Shown: one piece after another, positions 1 to 5,194 of the stretch
Numbering within the stretch: the stretch's first letter is position 1
How the letters are laid out: each line of letters opens with the position of its first letter
Assembly: GCA_902767285.1 (NCBI GenBank)
Contig: CACXHC010000156.1
Span: forward strand, 1-5,222
Direction of reading: 5' to 3'
Source of the DNA: an uncultured Ruminococcus sp.
GTDB lineage: Bacteria; Bacillota; Clostridia; Oscillospirales; Acutalibacteraceae
Length of the DNA: 5,222 nucleotides
Notes under the pieces: model-generated
Database searches by the model: none
Told to the model about the DNA's origin: nothing
What the model saw: the letters and a program-made list of their open reading frames with translations, nothing else
Program-made: the position numbers and the translations under genes

Positions 1-10
1 GAAGAAAAAT

Positions 11-48
11 AACAAATCCGACTGCACAAGTATGCAGTCGGATTTGTT
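11..48 (-). terminator. Rho-independent terminator of the PPDK-like operon
   Basis: Bases 11-26 and 33-48 form a perfect 16-bp inverted repeat (core CCGACTGCA/TGCAGTCGG) with a 6-base loop. Read on the minus strand, the stem is followed by a T-rich run (TTTTTCTTC, bases 1-9), the classic intrinsic terminator arrangement. On the plus strand the stem is followed by GCAGTTTATGG, a poor U-tract, so the main direction is leftward. It lies about 105 bp past the stop of the second PPDK-like gene. It might also serve a converging gene entering from the left, since a frame ending Glu-Glu-Lys-stop is possible at 1-12. Confidence 0.85.
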
Positions 49-93
49 GCAGTTTATGGAATGTTCGTGAAAACACAAAGAACTTATATAGTT

Positions 94-133
94 AAAGTTT
101 TTTTTGCTTCTTTTTTTTTTCAAAAAAAAGAAG
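94..133 (-). repeat. A/T-rich hairpin element downstream of the PPDK-like operon
   Basis: Bases 107-118 (CTTC plus eight T) and 122-133 (eight A plus GAAG) form a 12-bp perfect stem with a 3-base loop. In the direction of transcription (minus strand) the stem is followed by C, eight A, then CTTT. The order stem, T-tract, G, A-tract, stem', then A-tract-CTTT matches the element at the right end of the window, which also lies just 3' of an operon. It may be a dispersed intergenic repeat or an accessory terminator. The bases between it and the stop codon (130-152) are a pure polypyrimidine run in the transcript. Confidence 0.5.
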
Positions 134-152
134 AGAAAAGAGAAAAGAGGAG

Positions 153-1751
153 TCAGGCGGTTTCCTTCCAGAGCAAAATTTTTCTCAAATTAAGAGAAGG
201 CTCGGGAACGGTGAGGGGCAATCTGCCACAGTAGACACAGCCTGTGTTTCCGTCAATAGATATGAAATCGCCTTCGCTGAGGACTTTTCCGCCCATGCTG
301 ATTTTTTTGGCTTGTGTATCAATGAGCAAATCACTGCAACCAGACACGCAACAGATGCCTGCTCCTCGGGCGAGTACCGCTCCATGAGATGTCATTCCGC
401 CGTGTGATGTCAAAATACCTTTTGCCTTTTTCAAATCGGCATAGCTGATTTCGTCAGACATTACTTCAAAGCAAACAAGAACAGTGTCCTCGTTATGGTT
501 TATATATTTTTTCAGCGATTCTCCCGAAAGCGATATTCTGCCTACTGCCGAATCCGGCGATGCCGCAAGTCCTTTTCCCATAAGAGTTGCGTTTTTTATG
601 GAGTTTTTATCTAATGTCGGTTTGAGGAGTTTTTGAATCTCAGAGTCAGACACTCGCAGAGTTGCTGTGTATCGTGAAATCGTGCCTTCTTCAACAAGAT
701 CACAGGCGATGTTTACACTCGCTTCGGCGGTGCGTTTTCCGGGGCGTGATTCCAAAATATACAAATTACCGCTTTCTACCGTGAAGGATATATCTTGCAT
801 ATCTTTGAAATATTTCTCGATAGTATCACAGCTTTTTATAAGAAGTTTGTAAGCGGTCGGAAGTTTGCTTTCCATTTCACGAACTGTTATCGGAGTGCGT
901 GACGAACTAAATAAATCTTCGCCCTGATTATTTGAGAGAAATTCTCCGACAATTTTCTTTTGACCCGTCGCAGGGTCACGGGTGAACAGTATGCCCGAAC
1001 CTGATTTAGAATCAAGATTTCCGAATACCATTTGCTGCACAATAACCGCTATTCCTACACTTTGGGGAATGTTGTTATCTCGGCGGAATATGTTGGCACG
1101 GGGATTTGTCCAATCATCAAAAACGGTTCGAACGGCAAATATAATTTGTGTTTTGGGGTCTGATGGGAAATCATACCCGATTCTCTTTTTGTAAATTTGC
1201 TTAAATTGTTGAGTTATCTGTTTTAAATCGTCCGCCGAAAACTCCGATTCGTCCGCAAGTCCCTTGGTGTGAAGCATATCGTCAATAACTGCATCAAAAT
1301 CGCTTTTCGATATATATGCGACAGAGTAAGAGTAAAGTTGAATCAGCTTTCTGTAACAGTCCCAAGCAAAACGAGGATTGTATTTTTTTGCGAGAGCCTG
1401 CACCGTAATATCGTTAAGACCTATGTTGATTATTGCGTCCATCATGCCCGGAAAAGCCCTTACTGTGCTTGCTCGAACCGATAAAATCAACGGGTCAACC
1501 GAATCGCCGAGCTTTTTGCCGGTGATTTCTTCCAGTTTGGATATATATTGGCTGATTTGCGTTTTTATATCGCTGTTAAGCTCTTTTTTATCTTCATAGA
1601 ACTGATTGCACGCATCTGCTGATACTATAAATCCACTTGGAACGGGCAATCCCAATTTTGTCATCTCGCACAAATACGAGCCTTTACGTCCAAAAGAAAA
1701 GAAATCGTCCTCGTCATATTCCGAAAAAAGATGTACATATTTTTTTGCCAA
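153..1751 (-). CDS. PPDK-like protein lacking the PEP/pyruvate domain, catalytic His retained
   Basis: Recognisable as the N-terminal and central part of pyruvate, phosphate dikinase, which uses ATP and Pi to phosphorylate a catalytic His and passes the phosphate to pyruvate. Numbering from the TTG start: ATP-grasp domain about 1-345 with Lys23 (GRKG), Arg93 (LSVR), Arg98 and PGMMD, a glycine-rich SGSG...FTRDPATG loop, Glu326 and Arg336 (ESRPGKRT). The phosphohistidine domain is about 385-505, with GGMTSH giving His456 and the adjacent Thr454, the residue type targeted by PPDK regulatory kinases. The protein ends in the linker after this domain, so the ~340-residue C-terminal barrel of the ~875-aa family is missing. 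Changes from the consensus: Gln to Glu334 in the ATP site, and His450 where PPDK has Arg just before GGMTSH. Start: a GTG at 1758-1760 lies inside the AGAGGTGAG ribosome binding site, so TTG at 1749-1751 is preferred; it gives MAKKYVHLF, aligning with the MAKWVY start of PPDK. It is the second gene of a minus-strand pair. The family and truncation are clear; the phosphate acceptor is unknown. Confidence 0.88.
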   Translation of the reverse strand: MAKKYVHLFSEYDEDDFFSFGRKGSYLCEMTKLGLPVPSGFIVSADACNQFYEDKKELNSDIKTQISQYISKLEEITGKKLGDSVDPLILSVRASTVRAFPGMMDAIINIGLNDITVQALAKKYNPRFAWDCYRKLIQLYSYSVAYISKSDFDAVIDDMLHTKGLADESEFSADDLKQITQQFKQIYKKRIGYDFPSDPKTQIIFAVRTVFDDWTNPRANIFRRDNNIPQSVGIAVIVQQMVFGNLDSKSGSGILFTRDPATGQKKIVGEFLSNNQGEDLFSSSRTPITVREMESKLPTAYKLLIKSCDTIEKYFKDMQDISFTVESGNLYILESRPGKRTAEASVNIACDLVEEGTISRYTATLRVSDSEIQKLLKPTLDKNSIKNATLMGKGLAASPDSAVGRISLSGESLKKYINHNEDTVLVCFEVMSDEISYADLKKAKGILTSHGGMTSHGAVLARGAGICCVSGCSDLLIDTQAKKISMGGKVLSEGDFISIDGNTGCVYCGRLPLTVPEPSLNLRKILLWKETA

Positions 1752-1755
1752 TTTT

Positions 1756-1764
1756 CTCACCTCT
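1756..1764 (-). promoter_or_regulatory. Ribosome binding site that sets a TTG start
   Basis: The minus strand reads AGAGGTGAG AAAA TTG. The GAGG core is 8 bases from the TTG, normal spacing, whereas the in-frame GTG is part of the ribosome binding site itself and cannot be placed properly. This fixes the start of the second PPDK-like gene at 1751 and makes the protein 532 aa. Confidence 0.75.
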
Positions 1765-1828
1765 TAAATATATAATTAACTATGAATGAGCAAAAAAGTA
1801 AAACCGCACAAAACATTCTATTTTTGAG

Positions 1829-1851
1829 ATACTCCCTCAAGGAGGGAGTAT
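1829..1851 (-). repeat. Hairpin between the two PPDK-like genes
   Basis: ATACTCCCTC (1829-1838) and GAGGGAGTAT (1842-1851) form a 10-bp perfect stem with a 3-base loop, in the 119-bp gap 20 bp after the stop of the first gene. In the transcript it is followed by CTCAAAAATAG, with no U-tract, so it is not a canonical terminator. It could stabilise or process the intercistronic RNA, cause partial attenuation that lowers the second gene, or be a remnant of a palindromic dispersed repeat. The rest of the gap is A/T-rich. The only promoter-like sequence there is weak (TATATT just before the ribosome binding site, without a good -35 box). Confidence 0.6.
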
Positions 1852-1870
1852 TAAAGCTAATTTTTATAAA

Positions 1871-3469
1871 TCAATAAATAACGTCAGACGAAAAATGATG
1901 CTTCCACGAAATTATTCTGCTGAGTTCGTGGTCTGGCTGGGGTGCGATTATCGGAATAATACCTGCGTAAACTTTGCCCGTGTAGCCGTCTATGGATATA
2001 AAATCGCCCTCTTTAAACTCTTGTGTGCCAAAATACATTTTGGCGGCTTTTTCGTCAATGACCATATCCGTACAGCTTGTAACACAGCAAAGGTTTATAC
2101 TTTGGGCAACGAGTGCCGCATTTGATGCTGTTCCGCCTCTTGATGTAAGAATACCGTTGATACGATGTACAATCTCCATATCTTCGGGCGATATTTTTTG
2201 GCATACGAGAATTGCCTTTTCTCCGGATTCGACAAATTTGTTGACAACATCGGCAGAAAAGGCGATTTTGCCGAACGCAACGCCTTCGCTTGCACCAACA
2301 CCGATTGCAACAGATTTTGTATTTTCCAAAATTTCTTTATCAAACTGAGGTTTCAGCAAAGCATTAACTTGAAAATCCGAGATTCTGCGAGAGGCTTCCT
2401 GCTCATCGATTATGCCTTCGTCAACGAGGTCGCAGGCGATTTGAACGGCAGCTTTGTCAGATCTTTTTCCGTCTACGGAGTCGAGAACATAAACAATACC
2501 GTTTTCAATTGTAAACGAAATGGCCTGCATATCTTTAAAATAATTTTCGAGAGCTTCGGCATACTTTTCAACCGTTTTATAGTAAGCGTAGAAACTCTTT
2601 TTCATATCATCGATAGGGACGGCAGTTCTCTCGGTGCCGTCTATTTCATCGCCCTGAGATTTTTGCAAAAAATCTCCGAAAAGACCTATTTCTCCCGTAT
2701 CGGGGTCACGAGAGAAAGCGATACCCGTTCCGCCGCTCTCGTCAACGTTGCCAAACACCATAGTTTGAACAACAACTGCTATACCGGTAGGTGAGGCATC
2801 GCCTTTTTCAACAGCATCGCACCAATGTTCAAACGCCGACTGTATAACAATAAAGAGTTGCTCCATAGGGTCGGTCGGAAATTCCATACCAATGCTTTCG
2901 GCATATATATTTTTAAACTCCTGAGTAATTCCGTGAAGATCGGCGGCGGTAAGAGACATTATGTTTCGAGTACCTTTAGCCGAAAGAACATCTTCAACGG
3001 CGGCTTTAAATCCATAGATACCCAATTTCATTACTTCGATAGAGAAATTATAGATAAATCTTTTGTAGCAATCCCAAGCAAAACGATTATTATAAACCTC
3101 AGCGAGAGCAGTAACTGTTGTATCGTTCATACCGATATTAAGGACAGTTTCCATCATATCGGGGACGTAATCGGTAGGACTAACACGAACCGACAAAATA
3201 AGCGGATTAAAGCTATCGTTCAAACGCTTTCCTGTAATATGTTCAATTTCAAAAACGGCATCTCTGATTTGCTGGGCTATTTCGGGGTTGATTGTTTTGC
3301 CATCAATATAGAATTGTCTGCACGCTTCAGTAGTTACGGTAAATCCGGCAGGAATCGGAAGATTCACCTTTAATATATCGGTTAATGTTGAGCTTTTTCT
3401 TCCAACAAGACTGTACATATCTAAATTATTATCTTCTTCATTTAAGAGATAAACCCATTTGTGTGACAT
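1871..3469 (-). CDS. PPDK-like pseudoenzyme: no PEP/pyruvate domain, catalytic His replaced by Asn
   Basis: Paralogue of the downstream gene with the same two-domain layout. Numbered from the start chosen here: ATP-grasp region about 1-340 (Lys25 in GRKS, Arg95 in LSVR, the SGGTGIAFSRDPDTG loop, Glu322) and phosphohistidine-like domain about 385-500 (GILTSRGG at 439-446). Family members have GGMTSH; here it is GGTASN, so the phosphorylated His is Asn450 and the neighbouring Thr is Ala448. The ATP-site Gln-x-Arg is Asp330-Ser-Val332, and PGMMD has become PDMME. These changes argue against autophosphorylation. The frame is open throughout with hydrophobic core motifs intact (FAWDCYKRF, MVFGN, DFISIDGYTGKVYAG), so it is a maintained protein rather than a decaying pseudogene. 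Like its partner it ends in the linker before the missing C-terminal barrel. Start: ATG at 3467-3469 gives MSHKWVYLL, matching the PPDK N terminus. An ATG at 3514 would overlap the -10 box and has no ribosome binding site. First gene of the operon. Possible roles are regulatory partner, scaffold or nucleotide sensor. Confidence 0.87.
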   Translation of the reverse strand: MSHKWVYLLNEEDNNLDMYSLVGRKSSTLTDILKVNLPIPAGFTVTTEACRQFYIDGKTINPEIAQQIRDAVFEIEHITGKRLNDSFNPLILSVRVSPTDYVPDMMETVLNIGMNDTTVTALAEVYNNRFAWDCYKRFIYNFSIEVMKLGIYGFKAAVEDVLSAKGTRNIMSLTAADLHGITQEFKNIYAESIGMEFPTDPMEQLFIVIQSAFEHWCDAVEKGDASPTGIAVVVQTMVFGNVDESGGTGIAFSRDPDTGEIGLFGDFLQKSQGDEIDGTERTAVPIDDMKKSFYAYYKTVEKYAEALENYFKDMQAISFTIENGIVYVLDSVDGKRSDKAAVQIACDLVDEGIIDEQEASRRISDFQVNALLKPQFDKEILENTKSVAIGVGASEGVAFGKIAFSADVVNKFVESGEKAILVCQKISPEDMEIVHRINGILTSRGGTASNAALVAQSINLCCVTSCTDMVIDEKAAKMYFGTQEFKEGDFISIDGYTGKVYAGIIPIIAPQPDHELSRIISWKHHFSSDVIY

Positions 3470-3479
3470 AAAAAAATGA

Positions 3480-3485
3480 CCCCCC
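3480..3485 (-). promoter_or_regulatory. Unusual GGGGGG ribosome binding site
   Basis: The minus strand has six G ending 10 bases before the ATG at 3469. This run can pair with the CCUCC anti-Shine-Dalgarno core using one G:U wobble. It is the only plausible ribosome binding site in the leader and supports the internal ATG rather than the one at 3514. Confidence 0.5.
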
Positions 3486-3512
3486 AAATAATAATACCTT
3501 TCATCAACGACC

Positions 3513-3541
3513 ATTATAACACATATCAGAATAAAAATCTA
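3513..3541 (-). promoter_or_regulatory. Extended -10 promoter of the PPDK-like operon
   Basis: The minus strand reads TGT TATAAT at 3521-3513: a perfect -10 box preceded by the TGn extension. Seventeen bases further upstream is TAGATT, a weak -35 match (3 of 6), as is common for extended -10 promoters. Transcription would begin near 3506 and leave a leader of about 37 bases before the ATG at 3469. This looks like a housekeeping sigma-A promoter; no GAAC/CGT-type ECF promoter was seen in front of this operon. Confidence 0.6.
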
Positions 3542-3566
3542 TACTTTATTACGATTTTTATAATAA

Positions 3567-3602
3567 TTGAACAATAAAAATTTTCTTATAAAAAATGTTC
3601 AA
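3567..3602. repeat. Dyad TTGAACA-N22-TGTTCAA in the divergent promoter region
   Basis: TTGAACA at 3567-3573 and TGTTCAA at 3596-3602 are perfect reverse complements, with centres 29 bp apart. They lie between the leftward promoter and the rightward TATAAT. This could be a pair of half-sites for a regulator acting on both operons. Because the region is A/T-rich, a chance occurrence remains possible. Confidence 0.35.
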
Positions 3603-3625
3603 ACTAACGCATTACCCCATATCTG

Positions 3626-3631
3626 TATAAT
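3626..3631 (+). promoter_or_regulatory. Candidate -10 box for the sigma/anti-sigma operon
   Basis: A perfect TATAAT, preceded directly by TG, lies 141 bp before the TTG start of the sigma gene. No convincing -35 hexamer is found 16-18 bp upstream (around 3602-3609). In DNA this A/T-rich a lone TATAAT has limited weight. If real, the leader would be about 135 bases and would include the A/T inverted repeat and the TGAAAG dyad. Confidence 0.3.
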
Positions 3632-3706
3632 AAACTATAAATGATCAAATTTTAAAAAAAAATTTTTTAAAGTGTGATATTTTATATGCTTGAATTGTTT
3701 AGTATA

Positions 3707-3720
3707 TGAAAGGTCTTTCA
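3707..3720. repeat. Short dyad TGAAAG-GT-CTTTCA upstream of the sigma gene
   Basis: A perfect 6-bp inverted repeat with a 2-bp centre, ending 52 bp before the sigma start. The tight spacing resembles a protein operator more than an RNA hairpin. TGAAA resembles the -35 half of some Gram-positive ECF promoters, but no CGTA/CGTC-type -10 follows at 16-17 bp. Confidence 0.3.
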
Positions 3721-3759
3721 CAGCAAAAAATAAAAACAAAAACACAGGAGACAAACCAA

Positions 3760-3767
3760 AGAGGTGA
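3760..3767 (+). promoter_or_regulatory. Ribosome binding site that sets a TTG start for the sigma gene
   Basis: AGAGGTGA is followed by CTTAC and then TTG at 3773-3775, with 8 bases between the GAGG core and the start. The in-frame GTG at 3764-3766 is inside the ribosome binding site. The arrangement is the same as at the second PPDK-like gene. Confidence 0.7.
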
Positions 3768-3772
3768 CTTAC

Positions 3773-4255
3773 TTGGATTCGGCAGAATACGATCGCATAG
3801 CTGAAAAATATCTTGATTCTGTATACAGAGCAACTCTTACATACTGCAAGAACAAAGAGAATGCAGAGGACGCTGTTCAGAATGCGTTTATAAAGTTGTT
3901 TTCGACAGACACTCAGTTCAACGATGACGAACATATAAAGAGATGGCTCATCAGAGTAGCGGTAAACGAGTGCAAAAATGATTTTTTATCATTCAGAAGA
4001 AGAAACGTTGTTTCGATAGAAGATCTTGAGAGCGAGCCTTCTTACACAGACGAAACAGGCGAAAAGAGAGAGCTTTTTCAGATGGTGGCATCACTTCCGC
4101 AAAATTACAGAACAGTAATATATCTGTACTACTACGAAGGATACAACGTAAAAGAGTTGTCGGAGATACTCAATATATCCGAATCCAACGCACAAAACAG
4201 GTTGATGAGAGCAAGAAAAAAATTACAGGAACTACTGCTTAAAAAGGAGGCTTGA
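3773..4255 (+). CDS. ECF-type RNA polymerase sigma factor
   Basis: A 160-aa sigma-70 family protein of the extracytoplasmic function class, which directs RNA polymerase to a small regulon when its anti-sigma factor releases it. Sigma region 2 spans about residues 6-77: the AEDAVQNAFIKLF helix (31-43) that binds the polymerase clamp, then HIKRWLIRVAVNECKND and SFRRR, the promoter melting and -10 recognition helices. An acidic linker (82-100) leads to sigma region 4, about 101-153. That region has the LPQNYRTVIYLYYYEGY helix and the helix-turn-helix VKELSEILNISESNAQNRLMRARKKL, which reads the -35 element. There is no region 1 or 3 and no C-terminal extension, and the length is normal for the class. 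TTG at 3773 is chosen because the upstream GTG lies in the ribosome binding site; with GTG the protein is 3 residues longer. The next gene begins 2 bp after the stop, and its ribosome binding site overlaps the last codons here, suggesting translational coupling. The ECF subgroup and target promoters cannot be told from this window. Confidence 0.93.
   Translation: MDSAEYDRIAEKYLDSVYRATLTYCKNKENAEDAVQNAFIKLFSTDTQFNDDEHIKRWLIRVAVNECKNDFLSFRRRNVVSIEDLESEPSYTDETGEKRELFQMVASLPQNYRTVIYLYYYEGYNVKELSEILNISESNAQNRLMRARKKLQELLLKKEA
4245..4250 (+). promoter_or_regulatory. AGGAGG ribosome binding site inside the sigma gene
   Basis: A perfect AGGAGG lies in the last codons of the sigma gene, 7 bases before the ATG at 4258. 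A TTG at 4252 is in frame but only 1 base from the AGGAGG, so ATG is preferred. Ribosomes finishing the sigma gene would reach the next start directly, favouring balanced synthesis of the two proteins. Confidence 0.85.
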
Positions 4256-4257
4256 AC

Positions 4258-5079
4258 ATGAGTACCTATAAGAATGATGAAGAATTGAGGGAATTTTGCG
4301 ACAAAGCATTCGCAGATATTCATGCCTCAACAGAATTACAGGAAAAAATAAAAAAAGTGAAAGACGGAGATGTAAAAGAAATGAAAAAATCAACAGGAAA
4401 AATAATCAAAATGTTTGTTACAGTTGCAGCAGCCGCTGCTTTGATAGTTGCAGGAACAGCAATAGTATCAGCCGCAAAGACCTATAAGGGCGATTATGAA
4501 ACAGTTGTATTGAACGGCGTTGAAACAAAAGCTCGCTATGGCAAAGTTAACACCAACGTTTATTTTATAGAGGCTTACGAAGGAAAAACAGCGTACTCGG
4601 TTTGGATTCGTGGCGATTACGACCGAGATAACGATACATTATATATAAACAAAATCGAGGACGAAGAAGGCGATTACTGCGTTGTTTCGACTGAAGATAC
4701 ACCCGAACTCAATTTGTACGAAAAAATCGGAGAATCCAAATACGGCGAAATCGTGCAAAAAGGCGACGAGGAATTTTTGATCATATATCCGACAGGCGAA
4801 AAAGAATCATCTGAAGAAAATTATAACGCAGGTTTCATAATGAACCCATTTATTCAAGAGGACGCTAAGGACGGCAAAAAAGACGGCATATCTCATCACA
4901 CAGACGATTACGAAACATACTGCACCACAATGGGCGTACTTCCCAACGGCTCTTTAGTGGAGGCTTATTTCGGCGATAGTGCCGCAAGCATGGGCGATGA
5001 GGGTATGGATATTTTGTGGGGTATCATCTGGGGCGAGGAGGATTCTAAAGCTCTCGTTGATTATTACCGTGACAAATAA
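4258..5079 (+). CDS. Putative membrane-anchored anti-sigma factor / sensor
   Basis: A 273-aa protein with a cytoplasmic N terminus, one membrane segment and a large outside domain. Residues 1-48 are charged and helical, including the segment FADIHASTELQEKIKK (18-33), which resembles the N-terminal motif of anti-sigma-like proteins paired with ECF factors in Clostridia. Lys/Arg-rich residues 40-51 precede the hydrophobic stretch 52-73 (FVTVAAAAALIVAGTAIVSAAK), so an inside-to-outside topology is expected. Residues 75-273 are strongly acidic, with short beta-like strands (YETVVLNG, TAYSVWIRGDY, DTLYINKI) and a Trp/Gly-rich end (ILWGIIWGEE). No HxxxCxxC zinc motif is present, so it is not a ZAS-type anti-sigma. 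No enzymatic motif was recognised outside. Role inferred from position 2 bp after the sigma gene and from topology: it would hold the sigma factor at the membrane until an envelope signal is sensed. The outside domain could instead belong to a substrate of the regulon. The orientation is reliable; the exact family is not assigned. Confidence 0.72.
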   Translation: MSTYKNDEELREFCDKAFADIHASTELQEKIKKVKDGDVKEMKKSTGKIIKMFVTVAAAAALIVAGTAIVSAAKTYKGDYETVVLNGVETKARYGKVNTNVYFIEAYEGKTAYSVWIRGDYDRDNDTLYINKIEDEEGDYCVVSTEDTPELNLYEKIGESKYGEIVQKGDEEFLIIYPTGEKESSEENYNAGFIMNPFIQEDAKDGKKDGISHHTDDYETYCTTMGVLPNGSLVEAYFGDSAASMGDEGMDILWGIIWGEEDSKALVDYYRDK

Positions 5080-5103
5080 GGCTTCTCTTGTGAGTATGAT
5101 TTC

Positions 5104-5158
5104 TTGGGAAAACTTTTTTTGAAAAATTGGCTTTTTTGGGAAAACCTTTTTTGAAAAA
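5104..5158 (+). repeat. Tandem copies of a 23-base unit
   Basis: The segments 5104-5126 and 5136-5158 (TTGGGAAAAC, T-run, GAAAAA) are identical except for T5114 against C5146, and are offset by 32 bp. The second copy forms the left arm and loop of the long hairpin that follows. The first copy lacks its complementary arm, which suggests a duplicated or decayed unit of the same element. Confidence 0.7.
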
Positions 5159-5194
5159 AAGGTTTTCCCAAACCCTTTCCAAAAAACTTTTTTT
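5135..5194 (+). terminator. Long hairpin repeat / terminator after the anti-sigma gene
   Basis: TTTGGGAAAACCTTTTTT (5135-5152) is the perfect reverse complement of 5155-5172, giving an 18-bp stem with a 2-base centre (the real RNA loop would be larger). It is followed by CCCTTTCC, six A, C and seven T (5188-5194). It starts 55 bp after the stop of the sigma/anti-sigma operon, so it probably terminates that transcript. The symmetrical stem would work in both directions. The structured layout and the duplicated half-unit just upstream suggest a dispersed repeat that has been used as a terminator. Confidence 0.65.

Larger units (their letters stand above)
3470..3772. other. Divergent intergenic region, 303 bp, A/T-rich
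   Basis: No gene is seen here on either strand. It separates the leftward PPDK-like operon from the rightward sigma/anti-sigma operon and must hold both promoters. It contains an extended -10 promoter facing left (3513-3541), a 7-bp dyad (3567-3602), a TATAAT facing right (3626-3631), a pure A/T inverted repeat (TTTAAAAAA / TTTTTTAAA at 3651-3671) that would be strongly bent or melt easily, and a 6-bp dyad (3707-3720). It ends in the sigma gene's ribosome binding site. Confidence 0.8.

Noticed and set aside
1..12. Possible end of a plus-strand gene entering from the left (GAA GAA AAA TAA: Glu-Glu-Lys-stop)
   Set aside because: Three codons cannot be distinguished from chance, and the same bases are the T-rich tail of the leftward terminator. 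Sequence to the left would decide.
2165..2794. Open frame of 209 aa on the plus strand inside the first PPDK-like gene
   Set aside because: It is antisense to a clear conserved coding region, has no ribosome binding site or recognisable motif, and its composition is that of a complementary-strand shadow. The same applies to the frames at 2825-3373 and 1992-2348.
3470..3514. N-terminal extension of the first PPDK-like protein starting at the ATG at 3514
   Set aside because: That ATG overlaps the -10 box, has no ribosome binding site, and adds 15 residues not present at the PPDK N terminus.
3651..3671. TTTAAAAAA / TTTTTTAAA inverted repeat as a terminator
   Set aside because: It contains only A and T, so the hairpin would be weak, and it lies within a promoter region rather than after a gene. 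It is noted only as an A-tract feature.
3635..3934. Minus-strand open frame of 99 aa overlapping the sigma gene start
   Set aside because: It is antisense to sigma region 2, and its Phe/Leu-rich tail is simply the A/T-rich intergenic region. There is no supporting start signal.
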